A stretch of DNA of 64,000 bases from Lates calcarifer (GCF_001640805.2 NC_066855.1:4218037-4282036), one strand, 5' to 3'; counted from the first letter of the stretch, positions 13,185 to 26,129 are shown. Made by a program: numbers and translations. Notes: generated from the sequence alone by a model not told the origin.

Positions 13185-13625
13185 CGATCAGTCCACCACA
13201 ATAGGACTAATAACAGTGTAGCAGCCGACAGGGAGGATGTTCTTACTGAGCACTCTGCCCTGTAGAGGCAGGCGAGGAGGTAGAGACGGTGGAGAACTTT
13301 GAATTCCTGCGAGTCTACTTCATGGCAGGTTTCACATGGTCTGGAAACATCTCTCACCGGGTGAAGAAGGCCAAGCAGAGACTGCTGTTTAACTTCTACT
13401 GTGTCACCGTCGAGAGAACCCCCAAGCTACTTCCTCACACGGCAGCTGCGGGTGGTGAAGGTGGTGAAGGTGGCTCAGCGTGTCTTTGGGGCTACAGTGC
13501 ACAGCCACCTCTGGAGGACATTTACGCTAGTCGACAACAAAAGAAAGACCCAACACGGCCTGAACACTGTCTGTTGGCCTTTGTCCCCTCTGAAAGAAGA
13601 AGACACAGGACTGAGGAAGGAGACT
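13185..13625 (+). mobile_element. decayed non-LTR (LINE) retrotransposon, reverse-transcriptase C-terminal relic
   Basis: Translation near 13271-13410 reads ENFEFLRVYFMAGFTWSGN, then HRVKKAKQRLLF and YCVTVERT. This matches the fish LINE pattern 'FKFLGVHIS-DLTWS-NTS-VKKAQQRLFFLR...FY-CTVES'. After a frame change it continues as VVKVAQRV, then LEDIYASRQQKKDPTRPEHCLLAFVPSERR. That resembles the usual tail 'VVKTAQRITG..LEDIY-SRC-RKA..I..D-SHPGHSLF-LLPSGRR'. Frameshifts, a GGTGAA duplication and missing segments show it is dead. Upstream domains are absent, as expected for 5' truncation. Confidence 0.85.
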
Positions 13626-15129
13626 GAGCTGTAATTGTTATGAGCAATAACCCCCCTGACACACACAGAAGCAAAATGATAAAGTACAACCCTAAGTCTG
13701 TCTTAAAGAAACAGTGACATGCTAATATTTAAATTGGTTGTGATAGTTCCATAAAGAAAGAAATCCCTACCTGAACTGATTCCTGTGAACTTCCTTAACA
13801 CAGAGGTCAGAGCTCTTTATTTTTCTAATGATTAACTTGCTGCAAAACCAGTGAACTTAAAAAACCACTGCATTCTCAGAGTGCAATCATCAGGAAAAGA
13901 AGCACAGGCTGGGAGGCTGTAGTTTCATGTTTGTGCTGGACCCTGAGCTTTAGACTCAGATCAGTGCTGATGGCTGAGAATGAGTGTTTCGTGCATCCAC
14001 AGTGTTGTTGCATCATTGTAAATTACCATCAAAAACATTTTGGAGAGTGTTGTGCGGCATATCCCTGTGGCTACACAAGATAAAAACTCTTCTTCAGTTG
14101 TGAAAGCGTATTTCTGTGTAAATGCTGCACTAAGCAGATTTTGAAAAAGTGAAGCAAGGAAATTATGAATGTGTGTTTTTTCAGGAGCTAAGCAATTATT
14201 CAAAAAGTTGTAGAATTCAAAGAATCTTTTCACTTCTGCTTTCCCTCTTTTTTACCCAAGCAACAGCAAGTTGCAAAAAAAAAAAAAGTACATCCCTTCA
14301 CCCTTTGTTGATTTACACCTTTCCAACTTTATAAAGACTTTTGCAATTCTTGACACTCCTAAACCTTCAAGTATTTCCTAGATGGATTTTGAAAAGCCGA
14401 ACCAGGAACTTGAGCAATGATGGAACACTGGACCATAGTAGAGCAATCAGGACACATACGCAATTACCAAATGTCCCATGAAACCCAGGTCATGAGTAAT
14501 CAGTAAACACAAGCTGCACTGGTTTATTTTTGATAAAGAGATTATATTTCAATTTGTGCTTGAGCCTCAGGTCAGATATAGAGCTCTGGACTCTCCCTGC
14601 ATTCATCAGCGATGACTGGTCTGCAAATTGACCAGGCTCCGAAATCAGCAATTGTTTTAGTCCTTTGTCTTCTGACAGTAACAACACCCACAGCAGAAAC
14701 GTCTCTGTAGAGGTGATTTATTACCTGTTGCTTCAAACTGCCACCATTCCTCTGACTGGAAACCGAACTGTGTAATATATTAACACAGTATCATATCAGT
14801 TTTACATCAGTCAGGGTAGCTTATTTAACATAATTTATATTTACAGTGTGTTTTCTTTATAAAATATAGAATATGATGATATAAACGTTACATAAGTGAT
14901 GTTTATATCATCATTTAGTGAGCAGAAAAGGAAATAGGACTGGGTCATATTTCTGCTCAAGAATCTGTGTTTATTTTAGGAGGGATGGTCACCACTTCAA
15001 AGAAAGGATTTATTGTGTTTACAGAGACAAGGAAATCACAGCAGTGCTACTGATGATGGGAAAAGATGGTTTCTGGTTACTGGTTACCATCACCAGACCA
15101 GTTTTATGGATATAATCTCTCTCTCTCTC

Positions 15130-15131
<2 letters not shown>

Positions 15132-15168
<37 letters not shown>
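15132..15168. repeat. (GT)n microsatellite
   Basis: A run of about 18 GT units preceded by a short CT tract (15117-15130). Confidence 0.95.
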
Positions 15169-15169
<1 letters not shown>

Positions 15170-17638
15170 TGTGACACTTACAGTAACCAGGAACTGGCAC
15201 AAGTCAGGAGTACAGTAAACTACCCCTGAGACTATTACTCACACATCACGGTTTACACTCACTGTAATGTGTTACCTTTATTGCCCAGGAACAGACTATA
15301 TTGCTTTATTTACTGAATGATTGATATGCCAAACTACATATACAGTAAAGAAACAGATAATGTCCATGTGCACAGAAGAGGAACATGTTTTGGTTTTTTA
15401 CAAGCAGCCTTTTTATTATGTAAAAAAACACTAAGAGCTTAACAACACGTGCAGTCAACCTTTAATTACTGATTATCTGATAATGACATTATTCACCATG
15501 AGTGAGTCAGAGACACTTCTCTGAAGGAACTTCAGGAACGTGTTAATTTTTGTCCAGGAAGAGGAACCTGACAATTGTGAATCTATTTATTGCTCTCAGT
15601 TTTAAAATAGCTCGGAACTGACCTTGAATCTGACTTGATTTCTGTATTCCACTCAATGTAGATGACTTTGATGATAAAATACAGAAACATGAATCACTAG
15701 AGTTTCTTTTATATCTTTGTATATTCACATGATATATCTTGTTAGTGATTTCCTCCACTTTCCATGTCATCCAGAAACTCTCAGACATGTCCTTTCCATT
15801 CAGCCCTACAGTAGCATTAGTAATCCACAGACAGAAATTTGTTTCTGATGAGAAATGCTGCTTTGAAGTTCAGTCTGATGAAACTCTTGTCAGTGAAAAA
15901 ATAAGTGTATGGGCCTCCTCTTTGACAGACTTGTGAATGATAGCTGCTCCAACAAGAAGCCCCTGTTCTTCTGGATTCTGGATGACAAACAACAAACCTC
16001 AAATGGGTTGCATTACATACATGAATACGCCATAACAACACGCACGCCTCCTGAAAGAGACACCAGTGTGTTTGAATGTGAAGCCATACCCCAACAAGAC
16101 ACTTTACCTCCCTAATTTAATATAACTCAAGAACTCATACACTGATTAAGACAAAATGCACATAAATTCCTTCAAAATCTTCGCTATATATGGGTCGATA
16201 CAGACATGGATGTAAACTGCATGCTAACTGGTCGGCAGAGACATAAAACGGCTGGGTGATAATTCTGATTTACTAAATGTTTTGCCATCTCTAATCTGGC
16301 TCCTCCAGATATATCTCAGTAAGATAAGAGATAGATCAAACTAAATCTTTAACTAAAGGCATGCTCACCTGATACATTATCCAGATAATAAATGATCTGG
16401 TCTTGCCTTTGTCTTATTATCTGGTATTTCATTATTTTCATTGAGATCAGATGACTAAATCAGTCGTAGGTGTCTAAAATGTCTTTATAAATGTACCTAT
16501 TTCTGTAGAAACTGTGCAGTTTTGCTTGGACAGTGCTGTCACTACAAAAACACAATAAGCGTTAAGTTTCCTGACGACTCCAAGGACCCAAATCTTCCTT
16601 CTTCCTTCTGCCTGTATTTTCCTATTTTCTTCTTATTTCGCTGTGTTAAGGACATTTCTGGGGTGCAGCTTCATTCTCCTGTTCCCACAAGGATCACTTA
16701 CATAATTAGGATTGCATTTTTAAGCTTCAGATATTTCTATAAACATGATGGTGCTACTGTCTCTCTGACTGATCCCTCATATTGTGGAAATACCTGAAAT
16801 GTTATGAGTACCAAAGTACATATCTGCTCATCTTTTATATTCATAAAATGCTCATGAACAACAGGCATTTTATTATTTGAGTGCAAATTTGATTTTATTG
16901 ACCTGTTTATGTTAAACTTACACATTATGAGGCAGCATCATGAACTCTTACAGGTTATAATGCAGTACATACTATACACAAACAACATTTGTATTCAAAC
17001 AATGAGCTTGTTCACCACACCCATCAGGTCTGGCAGTTGATCAAAAAGGCCTTCACCTGTCACATAAACTCTGTTCTCACTCATGTTCTTTGCTGCTGTT
17101 TACAAGGCTCATCTGCTATGCTAACAATATAATCTCTTCTTAATTGAGCAGTTCACATTGTAGCCATGCACTGATTTCTACATATAAGATGCAATAAAGA
17201 GGGAAACATAAACACAGTTTAGTGTAAACATTTAACCTCTTCAACTCCAGCAAGCCACTTAAATTTCCCCTTAAGTGGCGACAAAGCTAGAAAAAATATT
17301 TTTCTACCACTATATGACAATGTCATGTACATTTTTTAAAACTTGCTCCTTAATGCTTCATTGAAGCTACAATAGTTAAATAATCACCAGCCCAAGATGC
17401 TCCATTTCATCATTCAGTGGAAGACCGTATACATTTGTCTTGTCAAGGTTGACACCTCTTCAATCTTTGGTATCACAAGAATTTAAAAGTGCTGAGCAAA
17501 ACACATTTGACTGACAGCTGGGTTGTAGAGGTTAAATATTTTGCATGACTACGTAAGAAATCAAAAAGACTTCAATAAGCAGGAGACTATAATTAAGATT
17601 ATAACTTAGTCCAGTGTTTGTACTGTAAAGTGTCAGCC

Positions 17639-20294
17639 TTAGCGGCTATGCATGGGCTCTGGCTGAATCTGAAGCCGGGTCTTGGTGGCGAGTGCTGCCT
17701 TGCGGGTCATGGTGGTGCAGCGGTTCAGGATCTCCTCTGTCTTGGGTCTGGGTGGCACCCTGGGAGCCCCATCACTGCCTTCAGACCTGACCGACCCGGA
17801 GCTCTCTGAGCTAGTGTTGGAGCTGCGGCGGTCTGAGAGGCTGCGATCAGGGCTGTTGCGCTCACTGTCGCTGACGTTAGGCGTCTGGCGCCGTTCCTCC
17901 CCCTTTAAACTTGAGGATGACTCACTGGATTCGCTGCTTGAGGAGAAGCCGGAGAGGCTCGACTCGATGCTGGCGCTGGTCATGCTGCGCATGCGGCCAT
18001 CTGAGATCGAGGTGTCCCTCTCTGTCTGCGTCTGCGACCAGGGATCAGAGAGGACGTCCAGGGATCGGGCCTTCTGGAGACGCCCGGGCACGCTGGGCCC
18101 ACCTCTGGATGGACCTGCGGAGTCCCTTGCTGGGTCGGTTTCCTCCGTGATTCTTGGTGGATGGGAAGCCTGAGGTTCCCTGGTGGTTGCCAGGTTCAGA
18201 GTGGAGCTGTGTAGCTTTCTCTGCAGGCTGAAAAGGCCTGCTCGGGGATTGTTGTACGGCTGCAGGTACATGGAGGGGATGTAACCTGCCTTGCCATTGA
18301 ATCTGGAGAGAGGATTGCAAGGAAAAGAGAGGTTATTTTAACCTTTCAATCATAATTACTCTTCAGACACCCTAAATGGAACCTAGCAATTCATTCAACT
18401 GCACTGAAAACTATTTGATACCTCTGTGGTCTTTGCTTCAGTAAAACTATCTTTCTGACTCTCTAGCCAGACAATGGTGTGTTTGTAATGTTGTTTATAT
18501 GGATGGACAAGGAAGAGACATTGATGAAAGTTCCACAACAACTTTTTGGAATGTATTTCTTATTCCCTACAGACTATTGTTTGCAGTGCAGACAGACAAG
18601 ATCATTGGGATACCTGATGAGCCACCAGCCATTGTCAGACTTTCGCAGCACCTCCACCACAGAGCCGATGGACACAGACACCTCATCATCCTTCTTGGTT
18701 GAGTAACTCCTCACGGCACAATACAGGGCACCTAAAGGTCCCAAACAAGAGAAGAAATTTTAACAGTGTGCACAGTTTTGGTAGAAGGGAGTAGATACAC
18801 TTCCAGAGGCTAAAGAGCGCTCCTCAGTGTTGGCTGTTTGTAACAACAAGGCCTAACAGGAAGTCTTATACACTAATTGGAACAAGTGTTGCCAAAAGCT
18901 CACAATCAGTATCAGGTTTACAAAAATGCAGTTCTGTCTGCATGAAAAGTGTGTGCACATGCATTCTTGCATATTACAACTGAAATCCAACCAGTAAATA
19001 TCTCACCTCCCAGCTGGAATCCAGCATCATCATCATCCTCTTCATCCCACAATTCCAAATAAGGAGCAGGAAACCAAGCCAGACGCTTTTCCTCATTCTC
19101 AACCAGCCACCAACCTGGAAAAAGAAAAATAGAAATGAGTGTGAAGACAGAAATACAGCTAGAAAGATAAAATTAATTTGGTGATTTTTATTCCTTGTGG
19201 CTCTGACCTGCTGGGTCTTTGATTAGGACATCCAGCTTCTCGTCCACAGCGACCTTAAACGGAAGGTTCTTGGTGTCCTTTGTCTCGTAAGTGGCCACGC
19301 AGCGGTAAGTCTGGGTGACAAATGGGTGGGTGACGCTGCCTGAGTGCTGGTGAGTACCATCCCCTCCTCCACCATCAGGCATGTCATCGGACAGCAGGAT
19401 CATGACACTATGTGTGAAAGAGACCAATCAGTTATCTAACAACCAAGAAATCCTGATTTCGTGACACACTGCACTGAACTGAAACGACAACTACACAACC
19501 TACCTGTTCTTGGTGAAGTCTGGCTGCAGGTCCTGGTCTTTGGGCATGAAGAACTGCGTCACCTCTGAACTCTGAGTCACATTTTGCTCGCACTTGAGCA
19601 GCTCATCACAGTAGCTCTCCAGAAACTTCATGCGCCGGACAGATCGTTTGGATCCCTTTCTGCTGGAGGCTGCTCCTTCTTGCCTTTCCTGGGAAAAACA
19701 GAAGAAACTTTTTCAAAATTGATACGTGTGCTGAGAAGACATTACATTTCTTTTAACCAAGACTAAACAAAGAAATAGAAATGTCAGCTTGTAATCAGTC
19801 GGATGTAACAAAAACAGTTCAAATCATCTTACCTCTAAATTTGGGGATCACTCTGCTGTTTTTCCGGAAGGGGTTCATGTGAGGGAACCTCTTTTTCAGC
19901 TGCCTCTGTTTGGAAAAATAAGAAAATGTATCATGTCATTATCCTCAAAATACCAAAGCAAGTTGGAGATCTATCGCACAGAGCTTTTGAGCCCTACTTA
20001 AGATTTTTTAAAACTGTTGATTCTGACTTACATGAAATTTCTTGAAATCCTGGAAGGACCGGTAGATGATCACTTCAGTCTCATCAGACCATAACACAGA
20101 TATCATGAACATCTGTAGGGGTTGAAAGAGAAAACAGAGCATCAAACACAGCTCAGATTCTACCGGATTCATTATCAACTTAAATAAAAGAAAAGGTTCT
20201 TTTCTGGGTCTTAACTCACCTTGAGTTTTGGGGTGTCCCTGTGGACGGCTCCGATGATGCGAACACTGACTACAAAACGATGATCACCGGCCAT
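17639..20294 (-). CDS. noxo1: NADPH oxidase organizer 1 (PX plus two SH3 domains)
   Basis: Coding exons in transcript order: 20294-20220, 20112-20032, 19905-19833, 19688-19504, 19407-19208, 19114-19007, 18731-18614, 18302-17639. They predict about 500 residues. The N-terminus ([18 protein letters not shown], then [20 protein letters not shown]) is a PX domain that binds phosphoinositides. SH3-1 ([17 protein letters not shown] ... [20 protein letters not shown]) and SH3-2 ([17 protein letters not shown] ... [19 protein letters not shown]) form the pair that binds p22phox. A Ser-rich tail ends in a proline motif, [17 protein letters not shown], which matches the NOXO1 C-terminal site for NOXA1. 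NOXO1 assembles NOX1-type oxidase at membranes to make superoxide. Exons 3 and 4 do not join in phase: one surplus base lies somewhere between 19833 and 19688. The tail is longer than in mammalian NOXO1 (376 aa). Confidence 0.93.
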
Positions 20295-20450
20295 CGTGTG
20301 CTTCTTTGAGTCTCAGCTCGCAGGATGAATAAGTGTTATTGACCTTCAGTCTGCTGTCAGCCTGCCTCTGCTGCTCTGCCAGTTCAGGGAGCGCTGCTGC
20401 GATTGATATACGGCTTTCAGCGGGGGAGGCGGGGTGGAGGAGGCGGTTGA
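20295..20450 (-). promoter_or_regulatory. noxo1: noxo1 5' UTR and candidate core promoter
   Basis: Read on the minus strand, a GC-box-like stretch (CCCCGCCTCCCCCGC, about 20422-20436) is followed by a TATA-like GTATATCAA near 20404-20412. The ATG lies about 110 bp further on. The order and spacing suit a compact promoter, but this is motif reading only. Confidence 0.35.
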
Positions 20451-21599
20451 AAAAACACCTGAGAACCGGAGAGGAGAGGATGCGAACATCACAAAGGTGT
20501 GGCCAGCAACGGTAACAGCAACAGCCTTCACATTGTAAGTGCCGTTTTTTTTTCTTTTTTTAGTTTTTTTATTGCACACACATGACCGTGACCATATAGG
20601 CTGGGGGAATGTTGTAGAACTGGAAAAAATATCAGTCATGAAAAAGAAACGCCCACAGGCACAGGGACACACAGTACAAAAACACGATGATTAATTTATT
20701 GCTACATCTTCTTTCACACTGAAAGGCGGTCATTTATACGAAGGGATCACTGTTCATCGACTAATATAATGGCTGATAATGTAGATTCGAAATAAAGACA
20801 TTATTTTGCGCCACACGTTAACTTTTCATCACATCATCAGTCTCATACTGACCCCGATTATCACCAGTTCTTTGCTATTATAAATCCACACCATCTACTT
20901 TAACTTTAACCCATTAAAATACAGTTTACAAGGAGCTGTACTACCGCAGTAAAAAACAGTTTCACATTTTCACTTTAAGACTGATATCACTCTCCATAAC
21001 TTAAATATGAAGCTAAGGTAAAATCAGGAGATGGGGAGTCAGTCCTCTGTTCCCCAGAAAAGATGTTCCCCAGCCCAGCCCCAGTATTTGCTTCATAAGA
21101 CATGTGCTATTGTGGGAACTCAAGGTGCTTTTTGTGTTTGCCAGCACTGCCATATTTAGGGTTAGGGTTGTTGTGTTTATATAACCATTTTGAAGCCTTT
21201 TCCCAATTAAAAAAAAAAGGATAATATTTATCCTCCACAACAGCACACAGGTCACGAACTGGCTGTGATTGCAGACGGCAAAAGAGCTTTCCTCTCCTGC
21301 ACACTATTAAATCCAAACATAGGCTAACTATAAGAGTAGCTCTGGCGCTGAATTTCAATTATATCAGATCTATGCAACTTCTAAACATTAAAGTTGTCTA
21401 TGGAAAATTGACAACAAACTAATCATTAATGATTTTTGCATGCACATCTGCCACTCTAGGCAAAAAAAATCTTATGCCACACCTTGCAACAGACCAGCAA
21501 CAACACACAAAGGCCAACATACACACCGATTCTGCAACTTAAACAACAACAACTGGCCCCCACAGGGTATTGGGAACTTAGGACCCTTTGAACCTACAT

Positions 21600-21760
21600 A
21601 CACTCCTGGAGATAGTTAGCCTAGCTTAGCACAAAGACTGGAAAGAGGGGGACCAGCCAGCCTGGCTCAGTCCAAAGATCCACCTTCCAATACCTCTAAA
21701 GTTATTTCAAGATAGGAACCAAAGTGCATCATTTGTGCAAATTTTGGACTATTGTATTTA
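21600..21760 (+). repeat. dispersed percomorph-type repeat, copy 2 (+)
   Basis: It contains 'ttagcctagcttagcacaaa', 'gactggaaagaggggg', 'ccagcctggctcagtccaaag' and 'acctctaaagtt'. This is the central and right part of the same element as at 5630. Confidence 0.7.
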
Positions 21761-21849
21761 TTTGTCCCAGACATCCACTGTACTGACTGTACAGATGTTA
21801 GCTGTCTGTAATTTCCTCCCAGTCTCTCTCCATTTTCTTCTAATCTCCA

Positions 21850-22060
21850 CATTTATGAAGCAGGTTCATTGAGCTGTGGAATAAGCCTGAAATTTTCCCC
21901 TGTTGTTTCACCTGTTTCCAGTCATTATGCTAAGCTAAACAGCTGATGGTTGTAGCTTCATATTCAACATTCAGTCGTGAGTGTGGTGTCAGTTTTCTCT
22001 TACTTTTGGCAAGAAAGCAAATTTTCCAAAATGCTGACAATTTCCTTTGATATCAGATGA
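21850..22060 (-). repeat. dispersed percomorph-type repeat, copy 3 (inverted)
   Basis: On the plus strand it reads 'tgtttccagtcattatgcta', 'agctaaacagctgatggttg', 'tagcttcatattcaacattc', then 'ggcaagaaagcaaattttcc' and 'aaaatgctgacaatttcc'. This is the reverse complement of the left half of the element. It faces copy 2 across about 100 bp. Confidence 0.7.
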
Positions 22061-23489
22061 GCCATGGTATTTCTCATAATACAAGAACATTTTTAAGTTT
22101 TAATTTTATGCACCAGTTGAAAACGAAGTTTTTTCTTCTGAGCAAGCGAAGGTGTTTTGATTTTGCCAAGAATGTCTTACAGTATCAGCTGAGCCACTCC
22201 TGTTTTCCTCAGTAACTTCCTGGTATCTCCTACATCCTCATCCCACATAATTAAAACTTTTCTGCACGTGCAATCACTTTACATTTGTCATCTGGCAGCA
22301 ATATCCCTTATCAGCAACTAGTGTGGAGAGCTGTGTGTATATGTGAGTGTGTGAGAGTGTGTGTGTGTCTGCTGAGATTGGCTAAATAGGTAGGGGTGTG
22401 CCTGTGTACGTGTGTCGGGGGGGAGCAGGTGTTTCTTCAAAGTGAGGATTGCATGAGAGGGCCAGAGTGAGAGGGGGTTATCCCAGCCACTCATCAGATG
22501 GATGCAGGGGCAGAGTCTTTGTCTGAAGTGATGCCAGGATTTTATACACACAGACACACACAGTGTTATGGTGTAAAAGGTCAGGACTGTCCAGTTTTGT
22601 GCATGACCTGAGAGGATGTCAGCACCTGAGTGTAAAGCGACATGAGGTTTTCCCCCACTCTGGATTCTTTGGGAATCAGCTGATGACACAAAAGCGGGTA
22701 GAGGCGCAGAGAGCAACACGTGAGATATGTACCGTATGTGGGAACAAAATATGACGAAGACACACAACACACAGAAAAAAAAGTCTTCCATGGACAATTA
22801 CTAGCTCACACACACTTTCTCACAAAGCATATTGTGGTAGCACATGTGTGACATTAATAAATAGTGTATGAGCGATGTGGTACGTGTTGTACATGTGTGT
22901 GCATAGAAGGCATGAGGATAATCTTAGATATGTCATTATGCCTCAAGGGAAGTTTATGATGCTTCAGAACACAAGACAGAGATTTACCCACAGTGTAGAT
23001 CACATCAACATCTGTCTTCCCTCTGTGCTCCAGTATCAACTTCACAAAACAAAACACTCAGGTCTATACAAGAGGCAAGATACCAGACAACCATACAGTC
23101 CTCCCACACCCACATCTCAATTTCAAACAATGTTCAAATAAATATTCAATATATAAAAATAAAACATGAATATGAATCTGATAACTCTTAATCAAAATCA
23201 GCACTTAAGTCTATTTCTAGAGATTTGTGCAATCAGTCAGTCACTAAAAAGAAACTTTAAAGATTTTGCATCTCAAAAATAATGGGAAACTTTCTCAAAA
23301 TAATGCAAAACTGTCTTTTAATAATGACTTAATTATCTCAAAATAATGAGAATAATAATATTTCAAAAAAGTTCCTCAGAAATGGCCTTCCATATATTTG
23401 TATTCTTACATTCTTACTAACAGTTTGAGGGGAAAAAAGTGACAAATCAAACAAATTAAATGAAATGATTTCATCTGTGAGCTTCAGAA

Positions 23490-23670
23490 TTGCACGTAGG
23501 CAGATTTTGTAACCTTTGGGAAAAACCCAGGCTAGCTGTTTGCCCCTGTTTCCAGTCCTTATGCTAAGCTAAGGCCTCATATTTAGCATGCACACATCAA
23601 AGTGATCGAAGTCTTTTCATCTAACTCTCTGCAAGAAAGCAAATAAATGTCAAACCATTCCTGTAATGAA
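23490..23670 (-). repeat. dispersed percomorph-type repeat, copy 4 (inverted)
   Basis: On the plus strand it reads 'ggcagattttgtaacctttg', 'ccaggctagctgtttgcccc', 'tgtttccagtccttatgcta', 'agctaaggcctcatatttag', then 'ctctctgcaagaaagcaaat'. It has the same order and orientation as copy 3. Confidence 0.7.
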
Positions 23671-24524
23671 TCATTCATTATCAACTTTAATAAATAGCAT
23701 TAATAAGTGGGACAAATAAATGATTAATCATTTGATATATTAGTTCACATGAACTTCATTTCAATATTTAAAACATGAAATAATTTCAGATAAGAGTTGG
23801 CTAATATCCACAGAACAGTGAATCTTTTTACACTGTGGGGTAAGAACATTCATATCTCTTGAGTACATTGGACAATAGTCAGTGAGCTGATGTTGAAACA
23901 GTTGTTAATTCCCATGTGGAGTCATAGGAAGTGATTCTAGAGCCTACAGACTGACACATTCACTTTTACTTCTGTAATGACTTTCCTCTGTAATTTGTAT
24001 GTGCATATTCCTCAGGGCATCAGCACAGAGGTCTCATGGAAATAGTTGTAGGCTCATAGGTAATGAAATTTTTGAGTCTTTGTGAGAATCAGTTCAGATT
24101 TTTGCTGTGCTGTGGATCTACCTCTAATGACTCCCTCTGTCAAAAAGACAGTGCCTGTCTGTGGGAGTCAAAAAATCACCAGGATTGCCACCACACAACA
24201 TCATTTTGTTTGATTTGGACTGGCTTCACAATCACCTCTTTGTTTGGCCTGGCTTGAATCTGACAATGGAAATGTCAGAGAAATTCTCCAGGTGCATGGC
24301 TCATACTGTAGCTTTCATTTTCCCCTATCTCTACTGAGCATTTACAGGAATATGAGTGTTACCATGAAAAAACATAAAACAAAATAACACTTTCAGATTC
24401 CTTTGCATTTTTTTAAACGAGTATTACATTTTTTTTAAACAGATAAAACAAATTTTACGAACCAGGTTGTCCATTTTAATTTAAAAGTGACTCTAAGTAC
24501 AATTCTGAACTAATGACAGGCACA

Positions 24525-24705
24525 TTTTGGTGGTCAAGGGTCAAAGGTCAAGGTCAGTGAGACCTCATGTCCGTCCCGGTCTTGTGAATGTGATATATCA
24601 GCAAATGCCTTGAGGGAATTTTATTAATTCAGGCACAAATGTTCACTTGGACTCAAGGATGAACTCATTAGAATTTGGTGTTTAAAGGTCAAAGGTTAAA
24701 CTTAT
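24525..24705. repeat. dispersed 'ttggactcaaggatgaact' repeat copy
   Basis: The segment contains 'ggtcaaaggtcaaggtcagt', 'gatatatcagcaaatgcctt', 'gagggaattttattaattca', 'ttcacttggactcaaggatg' and 'aaaggtcaaaggttaaac'. The internal 'ggtcaaaggtcaagg' motif at both ends and the phrase 'cacttggactcaaggatgaact' recall a repeat I know from other fish intergenic DNA. I cannot name the family. Confidence 0.5.
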
Positions 24706-26129
24706 ATATCACAAATATCTAATAGGATATAATAATGAAGTGATGGTATTTTGCACCCAAAAGATCAAAAGTCAACTTCACTTTAGCATCCTAATGTTCT
24801 GCAAAAAGACCATAACTCAGGAACAGAAGAGGTTACTCCCTGCAACTCCACTGCCTGGCAGGGGCATGCAACTGCAAAAAAAAACAACAGAGAAGGGAAA
24901 AAAACCTCATACAGGTGAGGACGTGACACAAAGCACAGTTTATGGCTTATAGCACACCCCAGACAAACATTGCCAAATTCTTCTGGATAAGATTTCTGCG
25001 TGAGATTGGTGCATGTTAATTGATCTTAAGGAAATAACTAAGAAAATATAGTTCATACTTACTTTCAACTGCATGGACACACAGAGATATAGATGGTCTT
25101 GCATGTGTTGGAGGAGTGCTAATATGCCTAAAAAACAATCTGGAAGATTCTGGATTTCATGTCATTATTGAGTCTGTGATGAAATAAAAACAGAATTAGG
25201 TTGTGAGACAGAGTGGCCTCTAGCCAAAAAAAATACTGATTAGATTAGATGTGTTTGATCCAGGTCTGAAATTTTGGCCACTATGATGATATTTATGAAG
25301 CCTGCTGTAAAAAGTGCACCACAAGAAAGCTGCCGATGTGAAATTCACACTAAACTTGCCAAATAAAGCGAAAAAGTTTTATTGAACATTGATTATTTTT
25401 TTTTTTTTAATAGTGAGACTTCCTCTTGCAGATGTGGCCAAAGGTTTATCTAGTAGTTTAATCATGCACAGAAGGTGGAGTCAGTGGATAAGAAATTTCT
25501 GAGAAGTTTCTAAATAATTTTTATCTCAAGCAGACGGAAGTTGTGTCGTAGTAAACAAACCAGTGATTGTAATTCTATAGCCAGTGCCGGGAAAATCACT
25601 GCTTGGTCTACAAATATATGCATACAACACACGTGCACAACAACACCCTGGGTCCAATTTCTTTGCATTCCTTGTATCAGATGAACCCACAGGAACTTGA
25701 GTCACCCAAAATATAACAAACAAAGCTGAAATTACTCATGTTATTCACAGTTTCTACAGATGTCATATAAATATTTTGTTTATTTTAACTCTTAAAAATC
25801 TTTGTTCTACCACTGGCACAATGTTATCTTCTGATTATCCAGTCGAGTGTGTGCACATGGACTCTTCTGCAAAATATTTTCTTTGTATTGTCCAAACCTC
25901 TGTGTGACATTTCACATAATATGTTCCTCTGTGATGACCACATTTAATCATTCATCACTGACTACTCCTTAATTTGGTTTGGCAATTTGCAGAGTATTGA
26001 CAACCAGAAGTATGTAAACCTGTTCATTCTCACCTTCTATTTTTGCAGGTGTTATTCTTCCTCTAATCAGGCATTGAGTCGGTTTGGTGTAAGTAATTCA
26101 TCCAAAATGTGTTGAGACATTTCACTGAA

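Larger units (their letters stand above)
10476..17638. other. intergenic region between tex2 and noxo1
   Basis: The two flanking genes converge here. I see no recognisable gene. The stretch holds a LINE relic (about 13.2-13.6 kb), a GT microsatellite (15132-15168), short poly-A runs and two short CTCF-like cores (10814-10830 and 11921-11936). Open frames are short, lack splice structure and resemble no family I know. The part nearest 17.6 kb should include the noxo1 3' UTR, but I could not pick its poly(A) signal with confidence. Confidence 0.6.

Noticed and set aside
13172..13357. Short minus-strand frame at the LINE relic
   Set aside because: The plus strand carries the recognisable reverse-transcriptase tail, so this is its antisense shadow.
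17682..18173. 163-codon plus-strand open frame
   Set aside because: It is a shadow of the Ser/Arg-rich last exon of noxo1 on the other strand. The peptide has no recognisable domain.
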